Of a stretch of DNA of 64,000 bases, positions 10,247 to 19,749 are shown in pieces. The notes under the pieces are model-generated. The model saw nothing but the letters and a program-made list of their open reading frames with translations. It made no database searches and had not been told where the DNA came from. The stretch covers positions 1-64,000 of the forward strand of contig CP060769.1 of NCBI GenBank assembly GCA_023205875.1, given 5' to 3'. The position numbers and the translations under genes were made by a program. Position 1 is the first letter of the stretch, and the number at the start of each line of letters is the position of its first letter. The DNA comes from Chloropicon primus. Its lineage: Eukaryota; Chlorophyta; Chloropicophyceae; Chloropicales; Chloropicaceae.

Positions 10247-12463
10247 TCACAAGGACACGACGAGCTCCCGCCGGAGGTGCGAGAGGAAGTCCACCATCTG
10301 GGACCACTCCTGGACGGTCGCGGACTCGTTCAACGAATTCCCTAAAACGTCGAACGAACTCCCCGGGGCGGCGGCAAACTGCCCCCCCCGCCTTCGCAGG
10401 ATGTCGCAGAGGGGCTTGACCATCTGCACCAAGTGACTCGTGGCGTACTCGCCCAGCAAGCCCCCAAAAATGCGCCTGTTCTCCAGCAAGAGCACGCTGA
10501 GATCGCAGGTGTCGATCAGAACCCCGAGGCAAGCCAGGTCCTCGTGGTCCCAACCGCCGTTGGCACCGCCATCACCCGACGACGGCGAAGGCGCCAAACT
10601 TCCCAAGGCCTCCACGGACCAGCCCAGCGCCTTTGTCAGGCCCTCCCCGCAGGCCTCCGACTCCAGGTAGTCCGAATCCCCGCACCTGGCCTTGGAGGCC
10701 AAGACGTGGTCCAGAATGACGAGGCAGTTGGAGAGCAGACCGAACTTGCCCTCCCTGCCCTCCCTGCGACCATCCGGAGCCCCCGGGGAGAGCTCGTCCA
10801 TGATGGCGGTGATGAGCCTGAGCAGCTGGTGAAGGCTCCCCCCGCTGATCTCCACCATTGCCGTGTAGCCGCACTCCTCGCAGACCTGGGCCACCGAGGG
10901 CGCGAGGTAGGACCATCCAAAGCTGCGGGAGGCCTCCGCGAGACCGTCGTCGTCGGCGGCGGCTTGTGCGGACGGCGAGGAGGGAGGCGATATTCCCGCA
11001 ACCGCGTCCAGGATCTTGGGCACCCTCTCGTCGTTCAGCAGGATCTCGGGCACCTCCATGAGGTACCTGCCCAGCACTGCGGTCGCCGCCAAGTTCACGG
11101 TCTTCTCGTCGTTCACGGTCTTCTCCTTGGCCACCTCCAAAAAGTAGTCGATCACGATGCCCGCCACGTCGTTCAGGAGCATAAAGTAGTCTTGGACCGC
11201 CTGCTGCTGCTCTTCTTGCTCCCCGTCCCCCTGCTGCTGGGCGGCCAGAGTCGCGACGCACTCGATCGCCTGGTCCACCACGACGAAGCAGGTGCCCAGA
11301 TGGGCGGCTGCCCTCTCCCCCGCCGTCAACGAGTGCTCCGCGTCGTGGGACCTCTGGGCCAGAGAGTGCTCGGCGGCCAGGACTCTCTGCTCTGGCTGCA
11401 GGGCGTCGCTCAGGAGGAGGGAGATCTCCGTCTTCGCCGTCAGCAGAACGAGATGCGCGAACCCCCCCTTGCGGAGCGGGGAGAAGGATCCCGAGGAGGA
11501 GTTCAGCAGCGCCGGACTCAGGATCCACTTGTGGCCGAGGGACCTGGCAAGGTTCGCCGCCACCCGAATGCAGTCCCTCTGACACCTGGTGCCGCTCGTC
11601 ACCAGCAGGCTCGCCACCGAGGCCCTCAGGCCCACCAGCCAGTCCTTCTTGCTACCCCCGCCCCGAGTGTGGGCCAGCACGCACTCGGGCTCCAGCCAGA
11701 ACCCCAGGGCCCTCACCGCCTCCAGCGGCGTCAGGGACGACGACGACGACGACGACTCGCCGTTGCTGCCCTTCCGCCGGTCCAGGGAAGACGGCGAGGA
11801 CGTGTTCATGGCACTCACCAGTGCGGTCGCCACCCGCTCAAAGTGAGATGACGACGAGGACGAAGACGAGGACGAGGATCGATCCCTTCCCCCCTCCGCC
11901 GCGTCAAGCTCCTCCAGGTTGAGGACGGCCAGGACCCTCCTCTGGCTGGACATGCGAGACAAGGCGACCCACAGGAGCCTCACTGCCCTCTGCCTCGCGA
12001 GTTCCCCTTCCTCCCCCTTTCCTCGGAGGGCCAACACGATCCTGCAAGCGTCCCGCAGGTGCATCGGACACTCGGGTCGCTCGTCCTCCACCACCTTGAG
12101 AGACTCGAGCGCCTTGGTGCACAGGTCGAGGACGGCCTCCAACGTGGTCATCGGACAAAGGGACGCGGCGCAGGACCGCAGGCACGAGGAGGCGATGCCC
12201 CACACCTTCCCGTCGCTCATGACCTCCTCCGAGAGTCCTCCCAGCGTCGAACACACCGCCGTCACGAGGTCCATCCCCTTGTGGGAGTCCCCCGCGAGGC
12301 TCTCCAGGAACCGTGGATCGAGGTTGGCGAAAGCTTTCCGTGCGAGTTCCGAGGCCCCGGTGGTCTTGATGGTCTTGAGCAGGTGGAGCAGCAGGAGCAT
12401 CCCGGCCAGGACCTCCTCCTTCGTCCCCCCCGCCACCATCCTCAGCACCGAAGCCTCCTCCAT
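10247..12463 (-). CDS. Neurochondrin-like HEAT/ARM-repeat protein
   Basis: Single exon of 738 residues from the first ATG (MEEASVLRMVAGG). The protein is helical throughout and rich in Leu/Ala, resembling the alpha-solenoid of the neurochondrin family. The N-terminal block 'GGTKEEVLAGMLLLLHLLK' matches the neurochondrin opening, where a helix counts resources before LLL(V/L)xKL. A poly-Ser stretch lies near residue 210. Plant relatives exist, but their role is poorly defined, and I see no catalytic motif. It could be another ARM-repeat protein; the family call is moderate. Confidence 0.55.
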   Translation of the reverse strand: MEEASVLRMVAGGTKEEVLAGMLLLLHLLKTIKTTGASELARKAFANLDPRFLESLAGDSHKGMDLVTAVCSTLGGLSEEVMSDGKVWGIASSCLRSCAASLCPMTTLEAVLDLCTKALESLKVVEDERPECPMHLRDACRIVLALRGKGEEGELARQRAVRLLWVALSRMSSQRRVLAVLNLEELDAAEGGRDRSSSSSSSSSSSHFERVATALVSAMNTSSPSSLDRRKGSNGESSSSSSSLTPLEAVRALGFWLEPECVLAHTRGGGSKKDWLVGLRASVASLLVTSGTRCQRDCIRVAANLARSLGHKWILSPALLNSSSGSFSPLRKGGFAHLVLLTAKTEISLLLSDALQPEQRVLAAEHSLAQRSHDAEHSLTAGERAAAHLGTCFVVVDQAIECVATLAAQQQGDGEQEEQQQAVQDYFMLLNDVAGIVIDYFLEVAKEKTVNDEKTVNLAATAVLGRYLMEVPEILLNDERVPKILDAVAGISPPSSPSAQAAADDDGLAEASRSFGWSYLAPSVAQVCEECGYTAMVEISGGSLHQLLRLITAIMDELSPGAPDGRREGREGKFGLLSNCLVILDHVLASKARCGDSDYLESEACGEGLTKALGWSVEALGSLAPSPSSGDGGANGGWDHEDLACLGVLIDTCDLSVLLLENRRIFGGLLGEYATSHLVQMVKPLCDILRRRGGQFAAAPGSSFDVLGNSLNESATVQEWSQMVDFLSHLRRELVVSL

Positions 12464-13322
12464 CCTCCACGAGCGAGCCAAGCGGAAGCGCCGACAGACC
12501 TCAGGATCAAGAGGAGAGAGAGAGAGAGAGGGAGAGAGAGGAGCGGCAGGGAAGGGAAGGAGGGGGATGGAATGGGATGCAAGCAAAGGTGTTGTGTTGT
12601 GATGCGATCCAATGGAACGTTCCTAATCCTAACCCTACTATCCCTCACCAAGGTGGAACCTTTGGAAGTGTGTGAAACGGTCTGAAACTGGAACTGGCTA
12701 GAGCTTAGCCCCTAGGAAGCAGCGCAGCGGCCACCCATGAAACCCGTGGTGGTGCAGTGAACGACGATGGCTTGGATTACCAACAGCAAACGGTAAAAGG
12801 CAAAAGGCAACAGCGTGCGTGATGTGATTGCGATCCTTGGCTCTGGCTTGGGATGATTTTGCCTGGTGTTGAGATCCAGCCCAAGGGAAGTGGTGGAGTT
12901 GTTACCCCCATTGATTGTCGCCAAACACGCGCCAGCACAGTCGCCGTGCTGATCATTGATCATGATGGTTCGGAGCCATTGAACCATTGAACCATCGAAC
13001 CATTGGTTGGTTCCTCTCTGGTGCCTGCCTCTGTCTCTCTGCATGTTTTGTGTTTTGTGCGTTATGAGAGGAGAGAAGAGAGAAGAGAGAAGCTGCTCCC
13101 TGTGCGACATGGATTGACACCCCCACCTCCATCCCCATCCTAAGCATCCACCATCATCATCAAAAAAAGATCTTCTTGGGTGTGATCTGGCACAACAAAA
13201 GCGACAACACGTGCGGGGACGACCACGACGGCGAAGGCGAAGAGCGAAGGCGAACCAACACAACGCAACACAACGCAACGCAACACAACCCAGGACCAGC
13301 AACACCAGGACCAGGACGAGCC
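12464..13322. other. Divergent intergenic region
   Basis: 5' sides of the neurochondrin-like gene and SerC. Contains (GA)n at about 12510-12537, a short GAACCATT run near 12975-13005, AGAGAAG repeats near 13065-13090 and ACAACGCAAC repeats at 13257-13290. No gene is supported. Confidence 0.5.
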
Positions 13323-14672
13323 ATGAGTCAGGTCAACCCTTTGACGAGGAACGCGAGGAGGACGACCAACACCATGAAGAAGGTGAACAAGGTCGTCGGC
13401 GTGAAACCAACTTCTTCTTCGACGATGACGATGAAGACGAGGAAGGTGAAGAAGGGTGCGGCGGGAAGAGGGTGTGGTGGCGGGACGAGGACGAGGGCCT
13501 TGGGGGACATGGGCGTGGGGACGGAGAGGCTGGTGAACTTCAGTGCCGGGCCGGCGTGCGTGTACGAGGACGTTCTCGTCAAGGCGCAGGAGGATCTGCT
13601 GAACTTTGAGAAGAATGGGTTGAGTGTGATGGAGATGTCTCACAGGGGGAAGGCGTTCACCCGGATTATCGAGGAGGCGGAGGCGGACCTGAGGGAGCTC
13701 CTCGGGGTGCCGGACGAGTACAGCGTGCTGTTCATGCAGGGAGGGGCGACGGCGCAATTCGCGGCGGTGCCCTACAACCTGGGTTGGTCGGACGACGTGA
13801 CCGACGTGGGCTTCCGTCCCAGGGCCGACTACCTCACCACGGGTAGCTGGAGCAAGAAGGCCCTGGCGGAGGCCAAGAAGGTCGGGGTGGACGCCAACGT
13901 GGTGGCCACGGGGGACAACAAGAGCATCCCCCTCGACGCGGCGGCGTGGGACGTGAACGCCGACAGCGGCAAGAAGAGCAAGTACTTTCACGTCTGCGCC
14001 AACGAGACGATTCAGGGCGTGGAGCTCAAGGGCCTGAGCCCCCGCTCCGTGCTGGACGAGGCCGCCGGCGGCATCTACCAGGGGGTCCCCCTCGTGGCCG
14101 ACATGAGCAGCAACTTTTGCTCCAAGCCCGTCAAGGTGAGCGACTACGGGGTGATTTACGCGGGCGCCCAGAAGAACGTCGGCCCGGCCGGCGTGACCAT
14201 CGTGATCGTGAGGAAGGACCTCCTCGGCAAGGTCAGGGAGGGCACCCCGACGATGCTCGACTGGACGATCATGGACGAGAACAGCTCGTTGTACAACACT
14301 CCCCCTTGCTTCTCCATCTACATGTGCGGCCTGGTGTTCAAGCACCTCTTGAGCCTCGGCGGCCTCGACAAGGTCGAGCAGATCAACAAGGCCAAGTGCG
14401 GCTTGCTGTACGACACCATCAAGCAGAGCCAGGGGTACTACGACTGCCCCGTGGACCCCAAGGTGAGGTCCGCCATGAACGTTCCCTTCACCATCCCGGA
14501 AAACCCAGACCTCGAGAAGGTCTTCCTGCAGGAGGCCGAGGCCAACGGGCTGATCAACCTCAAGGGCCACAGGTCCGTCGGAGGAATGAGGGCGTCCATC
14601 TACAACGCCATGCCCCTCGAGGGGGTGGAGAAGCTCGTGTCCTTCATGAAGGATTTCCAGGCCAAGCACTAA
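13323..14672 (+). CDS. Phosphoserine aminotransferase
   Basis: Single exon, 449 residues from the first ATG. The mature enzyme begins at RLVNFSAGPACVYEDVL, and the PLP-Lys motif is YAGAQKNVGPAGVTIV. GSWSKKALAEA and HVCANETIQGVE are characteristic of class V PSAT. It makes 3-phosphoserine from 3-phosphohydroxypyruvate and glutamate in the phosphorylated serine pathway. About 65 basic, hydroxylated residues precede the enzyme core and fit a plastid transit peptide. Family length is about 360-370 residues without the leader. Confidence 0.93.
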   Translation: MSQVNPLTRNARRTTNTMKKVNKVVGVKPTSSSTMTMKTRKVKKGAAGRGCGGGTRTRALGDMGVGTERLVNFSAGPACVYEDVLVKAQEDLLNFEKNGLSVMEMSHRGKAFTRIIEEAEADLRELLGVPDEYSVLFMQGGATAQFAAVPYNLGWSDDVTDVGFRPRADYLTTGSWSKKALAEAKKVGVDANVVATGDNKSIPLDAAAWDVNADSGKKSKYFHVCANETIQGVELKGLSPRSVLDEAAGGIYQGVPLVADMSSNFCSKPVKVSDYGVIYAGAQKNVGPAGVTIVIVRKDLLGKVREGTPTMLDWTIMDENSSLYNTPPCFSIYMCGLVFKHLLSLGGLDKVEQINKAKCGLLYDTIKQSQGYYDCPVDPKVRSAMNVPFTIPENPDLEKVFLQEAEANGLINLKGHRSVGGMRASIYNAMPLEGVEKLVSFMKDFQAKH

Positions 14673-15517
14673 GCACACTACGAAGCACACTACGAAGCAC
14701 TAGACTAGACTAGTGTGTGGTGTGTGGGATGAGGATGAGGATGAGGATGAGGATGATCGGACGGACGACGGAAGAAGAAGAAGAAGACGCGCGGCAGAGG
14801 TGAGGTTGTTGAGGGTGGTGAAGGGGTCTTAGGATAGGACAACAGCAATGACAGAAATGAGATGTAGATGTTTTTTTTTCTCTTCAACGTTGTCTCCTCT
14901 GTGTGTGTGTGTGTGTGTGTTTGTATTACATATATGATTCTTTTCTTTGAGACAACACCTTGAGGTTGAACTGAATTGAAACGGTAACGGCAACTGAAAC
15001 CGGTCCCTCCCTGTGTGATCCAGCACCACGTTTTCCCTAATCATCGGACGCCGTTTCGCACACGTACTGTTGGGGGTCAAAAAATAAAAAACACCTTTTC
15101 TTTTCTTTTCTTTTTCATTTCTTTGTCGGAGTCAGTTCTTCCAGAGAACCCCCTCCTCGATTGCCCCTCCTCCTCGATTACCCCTTCTCCTCGATTGCCC
15201 CTTCTCCTCGAACCGTACTTTGCGATCACAAGGATCTCCAGACTTGATCCTTCCCTTCCCTTTGGTCCTCCTAAACTGTCCCTCCTCCAGCATTGTCCCG
15301 CTTCCCGCGCAAAAATCCTCCAGGAGAGAGAGAAGGCGCGAGGACAGAGGGAGGAGGCGATGCGGCGATGAGGATTGCGCGTCCAAGATACCACCTTTGA
15401 ACACGCACTTCCGTACCGCGCAAGGCGAGGCCTTCTTGTTCCTCTTCGCCATCTCGTTCGAGCCAAGACAAGGAAACAAGGAAACAAGGAACACGCGACA
15501 GACGACGACCTCCACCC
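14673..15517. other. Intergenic region
   Basis: Contains (GATGAG)n at 14728-14758, (GT)n at 14899-14921, a TTTTC-rich tract at 15095-15122 and a 15-bp quasi-tandem CTCCTCGATTGCCCC run at 15150-15212. I see no supported gene. Confidence 0.5.
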
Positions 15518-15618
15518 ATGGTCCTGGGCAACGGGAGTATGTACGTCCTCAAGGACCGCGTCTTCAACGTCAAGTGGTGAGTACTTTGAGAACCAATGAG
15601 TCACACCAACCATTCGTT

Positions 15619-15666
<48 letters not shown>

Positions 15667-15705
15667 TGTGTTCACTTGTGTGCTCACGCACGTTGTTCTG
15701 ACTCA

Positions 15706-15739
<34 letters not shown>

Positions 15740-17167
15740 GCTGCTGCTGCTTGTGATGATGCTGTTGATGAATATGATGCTGTTGATGCTGTTTCCGGAA
15801 CCGGAACCAGGCGGACTGACTTTGACAAGGCGTGCGTGGTGGTGAACTTCGAGCGTCGAGGGTGGCAAAAGTGGAAGGAGTCCGACCACGACGACTGGAA
15901 CATCTGGTGGGCGAGCGTGTACTCGACCAAGCAGGTGTTCAGCTCGGACTCTCACATAAGGTTGAGCGACCACCAGCTTATCAACCACTTTCCGAACCAC
16001 TACGAGATCACGCGGAAGGACCTGATGGTGAAGAACATGAAGAGGTACAGGAAGGAGATGAACCGGGAGGGGAGGGATGTGTCCGTCCTGGACTTTGTTC
16101 CCACGACCTTTGTTTTGCCTGGGGACTACGCGCTGTTCGCCGAGGAGTACAGGAAGCAGCCCAACTCGACTTGGATCCTCAAGCCGTCCGCGAGGGCCCA
16201 GGGAAAGGGAATCTTCCTCATCAACAAGCTGAGCCAGGTCCGCAAGTGGTACGCCACCCAGTGGCCCGGGGCGATCAAGGTGAACAGCTCCGACGCCTAC
16301 GTGGTGTCCAAGTACATCCAAAACCCATTGCTGGTCGGAGGGAAGAAGTTCGACCTCAGGCTGTACGTCTGCGTGAGGAGCTACCGGCCGCTCTTGGCGT
16401 ACAAGTCCTCCCTGTGTTTCGCCAGGTTCTGCAACTTCAAGTACACCGAGGACGAGGACGACCTCGACAACGCTTTTGTTCACCTCACCAACGTGGCGGT
16501 CCAGAAGCACAGCGAGTCGTACAACGAGAACCACGGGAGCAAGTGGCCCCTGGAGAGCCTCAAGTTCTACCTCAAGACCAACTACGGCCTGGAGAAGACG
16601 AACAAGCTGATGCAGGACATCGACAGCATCATCGTTCACACGCTCAAGGCGTGCCAGGCAGTGATGATCAACGACAGGCACTGCTTCGAGCTCTACGGGT
16701 ACGACATCATCGTGGACGACACGCTGAAGCCTTGGCTGATCGAGGTGAACGCTTCCCCGTCGCTCTCCGCGACCACGCACGCGGACAGGCTGCTCAAGTT
16801 CCAGCTGATCAACGACACGCTCAAGTGCGTGGCCCCCAAGCAGTGGCACAAGCAGCAGCAGGGCCACCACGGGGGGGGGCACAAGTCCTCGTCGTCCTCG
16901 TCCTCCTCGGGGGGCGTGCCCAACTTCATCTCCGGAGGGGTCTCCCCCCTGCAGGAGACCGGGAGCTTCACCCTGCTGTACGACGAGGTCTCCAAGCAGC
17001 AGGAGAGGCTGAGGCTGAGGCGGGAGATGGAGAAGAGCGAGAGCGACCGGCCCCGCTGGAGCACCTGGGGGAGCAGCGCCAGCGTCGCCAGTGGGCAGAG
17101 GGACAGGGAGAGCAGCAGCAGCAGCAGTTACACGAGGAGGAGGGCCTTCTCCGCCAGGAGGGGGTAG
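15518..17167 (+). CDS. TTLL1: Tubulin polyglutamylase complex subunit TTLL1-like
   Basis: Exons 15518-15576 and 15811-17167 (phase 2, GTGAGT...AACCAG) give 471 residues. The tubulin-tyrosine-ligase ATP-grasp domain is complete: NFERRGW, LSDHQLINHFPNHYE, TRKDLMVKNMKRYRKE, QGKGIFLINKLSQ, GKKFDLRLYV and LKPWLIEVNASPSL. The order and wording match vertebrate TTLL1, the catalytic subunit of the complex that adds glutamate side chains to axonemal and centriolar tubulin. The C-terminal 100 residues (Gln/Ser-rich, then basic with EMEKSES) are variable. The intron holds (CT)n, (GT)n and (CTG)n tracts. The start is the first ATG in frame with exon 2; a further upstream exon is not excluded. Confidence 0.9.
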
Positions 17168-18325
17168 GTTGGTGGAAGGACGAGGAGGGAGGGGAGGGGT
17201 TGGACGGACGGACGGAGGGGGATATATATAAATGTGTGTGTGTGTGTGTGTGTTTTTGTAGGCAAGAAAGGGATGTTTGGGAATATCTATCCTCGTAATG
17301 TAATCGCAAAAAATTGTATTGGGTACAGAACGAGGACGAGGACGAGTGGTTGTGGTGGTGGTGGAATCACTCATTCACTCACTCACTCATTCACCCCCTG
17401 TCCTGAACCCACCACCACCACCCTGCCCTCTTCTTGTTGATGATGATGATGATGCAAGATCTCCTGCCTGGCGGCCGGACAGTAATAGTAACGGTAACGC
17501 TCGCGGGAAAGGTGTTGTTGTTTTTGTCGAGGACTTTGTGCGAGGGCGGGGACGGCGAAGGGAACGAACGGAAGGGCAGCGAAAGCAGTGGAGAGAGCAA
17601 GCAAGAGTCCTTCCTTGGATCGTAGTTTCTCTGGCCCCTCCCCCCTTGTGACCGAAGTGGACAAGGTTGTTCCTGATCATCATCATTAGGATAAATCGGT
17701 TTAGGATACCGGTTTTAAGGATTGATCTTTAGGATTGGTTTTAGGATCGGTTTAGGATGGGCTTTAGGATCAATTAGGATCGGCTTACGTTTTAGGATGG
17801 GTGTTTAGGATGGTTTTAGGAATGCTCTAGGATCGGCTTAGGTTTTAGGATGGGCTTCAGGAATGCTTTAGGATCGGCTTAGGTTTTAGGATCACTGAGG
17901 ATCCGGCTTAGGATCGATTTTTGGGGGGATGAGGATGTCTTTCGTGCTTTTCTTCTTTTTCTCCTCCTCCTCCTCCTCCTCCTCCTCCTCCTCATCATCA
18001 TCATCATCATCCTCCTAATATCACCGTAGGTTAGGTCTGTCGACAGACCCGCCGCCGCGTCCACCCCATCGCAAAGCACGCTTGCATTATTCACGTCGTC
18101 TGGATCGAAATCGAGATCGAGCGAGTCCTTCCTGGGATCCATCCATCCAGACCTCTCTCTCTCTCTCTCTCTCTGGTCGGTCCCCCCTTCCTTCACTGAC
18201 TCCTGCTCCTCTCAAATCAGGGGATTCGCGCGCGCTCTTCCTGGCGGCTCGGCAGCTCTTCGACTTGGCTTGTTGGAGCGAGGGAGGAGCGAGAGAGAGA
18301 GAGGGGGGGGGGGTCGGTCGCCGCG
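17168..18325. other. Intergenic region with interstitial telomere-like array
   Basis: Holds (GT)n at 17233-17252, (GATGAT)n near 17438-17453, the TTTTAGGAT array described separately, (TCC)n/(TCA)n at 17958-18013, (CT)n at 18152-18174 and a G run just before TSR2. No gene is supported. Confidence 0.6.
17685..17925 (+). repeat. Degenerate interstitial TTTTAGGAT array
   Basis: About 15 imperfect units of TTTTAGGAT(C/G)GG(C/T) are spread over 240 bp, e.g. GGTTTTAGGATCGG and GGCTTAGGTTTTAGGATGGG. The G-rich strand is on +, opposite to the terminal array. The core TTTTAGG is the telomere unit seen at 1-459. Confidence 0.7.
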
Positions 18326-18877
18326 ATGGAGTTGAGGAGCGGGTACGCGCTCGGCATGCGCGACGCCCAGAGGCCCGAGCTGACGCCCCAACACGTCGAG
18401 CAGCTACGGAAGGGCGTGATCCTGGTGTTCACGAGGTGGACCGCTCTGCAGCTGGCGATCGCGAACCAGTGGGGCGGCCAGGACAGCGAGGAGAAGGCCA
18501 GGGTTCTCGTGGACAAGGTCGTGTGCTGGCTGACGGAAACCAAGGAGGTGTACGCGGACGAGCTCGAGGACCTCCTGGACAACGAGCTCATCGACGATTG
18601 GAACACCCAGGCGGAGGACGAGAGCCCAGGCCAGGTGGCGGGCCTCGTGACGCGGGTGTTCTGGGAGACGGCCAGGAACGAGGGGACCCTCGTGCAGGAG
18701 CTGGAGGGGGCCCAGACGGAGGAGATGAGGAGGCTGGGCGCGGTGCTGGACCGGAGCGTCCAGGAGCAGCTCTGGCAGGAGAGGGAGAGGGCGAGGGAGG
18801 AGAGGGAGAGGAGGAGGGAGGAGGAGAAGAGGGAGAGGAGGGAGGACGACGACGGGTGGACCACGGTGACGCGGTAG
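18326..18877 (+). CDS. TSR2: Pre-rRNA-processing protein TSR2-like
   Basis: Single exon, 183 residues. The conserved TSR2 core is VILVFTRWTALQLAIANQWGG at residues 32-52, followed by a helical domain with acidic ELEDLLDNELIDDWN. The tail is a long Glu/Arg helix ending DDDGWTTVTR, as in other TSR2 proteins, which end in an acidic stretch. TSR2 is an escortin for ribosomal protein eS26 in 40S assembly. Length is normal for the family. The start is the only ATG that keeps the whole conserved core. Confidence 0.88.
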   Translation: MELRSGYALGMRDAQRPELTPQHVEQLRKGVILVFTRWTALQLAIANQWGGQDSEEKARVLVDKVVCWLTETKEVYADELEDLLDNELIDDWNTQAEDESPGQVAGLVTRVFWETARNEGTLVQELEGAQTEEMRRLGAVLDRSVQEQLWQERERAREERERRREEEKRERREDDDGWTTVTR

Positions 18878-19045
18878 AAGAGGAGAGAGGGGGGGAGAGG
18901 GGGGGGGGTGCGAGTGAATATATATATATTTTATATATTTTATATAGTTTATATATCGTGTAGTAGTGGCTCTTGTCGATTTTTTTTTGTCGGACGATCG
19001 ATCCTTGTGCAATTAACTTCACCCGGAGGAACAAAAAAAAAAGAG

Positions 19046-19117
19046 TACGCTCGCCGGGAATCGAACCCGGATCCTTTGCTTGGAAGGCAAATATCTTCAC
19101 CATTAGACTACAAGCGT
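19046..19117 (-). tRNA. tRNA-Gly (UCC)
   Basis: The minus strand folds into a 72-nt cloverleaf: acceptor ACGCTTG/CGAGCGT, anticodon stem TTTGC/GCAAA with loop CTTCCAA (anticodon TCC), T arm CCGGG-TTCGATT-CCCGG. There is no intron. A T-run on the minus strand just downstream (19032-19041) is a Pol III terminator. Confidence 0.95.
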
Positions 19118-19749
19118 CTTCTGTGCTAATCACATGCTGACAAAAGCAGATTTGGTGTTTATGTACGTTCTATGGATTCTTCAGATTATTCTTCCTCTTC
19201 CGTAACAGACGAGAGAGAAAGGCAACGCGTGAAGTGCCTTGGCGAGGAATTGCATTCACACATCGCGTCCCAGGAATAATCACTGTCGTAGTATTCCTCC
19301 TCGTAGTATTCCTCCTCGCCTGATCCTCGGTTCTCCTCGATCCACTCGACGATGCCATAATCCTCGTGTACATCTCCGCCTGTCTCCTGCGTTCCTCTCG
19401 GGTCCAAGGACAGGGCGGGTCCTGGCTCCGAAGCCACTGCAGAACATCAAGGTGACCGTGTTCAGCTGCCGAATTCAGGGCGGGCGGGCCTTGGTTGAGG
19501 ATCCCTTGTGAGGAATTCTCCACCCAAAAAAAAATACGAGCAAAGAGAGAAGAGAGAAGAGAAAGGCAAGGGGCCACGCCACATCCTTCCTTCGTGTCCC
19601 GCGTGGATTGAATTCAACGAAACCTAAACTATAAAAAAATTCACCTCCTCCTCCTCATCATCATCATCATCATCATCATCATTAGCCTACCCTAAAACCT
19701 AGTCGTCCACCCAGCCCAGCCTCCTCCTCCACCCAGCCCAGTCCTCCAC
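19118..19749. other. Intergenic region around ankyrin remnant
   Basis: Apart from the ankyrin fragment, this contains an A-run near 19528-19537 and (CTC)n/(ATC)n at 19644-19682, followed by CCTAAAACCTAG close to the FARSA stop. No other gene is seen. Confidence 0.5.
19185..19515 (-). pseudogene. Ankyrin-repeat gene 3' fragment
   Basis: One frame reads SAAEHGHLDVLQWLRSQDPP followed by CPW, the typical algal ankyrin unit (AAxxGHLxVLQWLRSQDPPCPW). A second frame, offset by one base, carries GIVEWIEENRGSGEEEYYEE and an acidic end, which looks like the natural C-terminus of such proteins. Only one full ankyrin unit is visible and the two pieces are in different frames, so I read this as a degenerate 3' fragment of a host ankyrin gene. 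No upstream repeats are seen before 19750. Confidence 0.55.

Noticed and set aside
15150-15212. CRISPR or regulatory array in CTCCTCGATTGCCCC repeats
   Set aside because: Only about four adjoining imperfect 15-bp units with no spacers; simple tandem slippage is sufficient.
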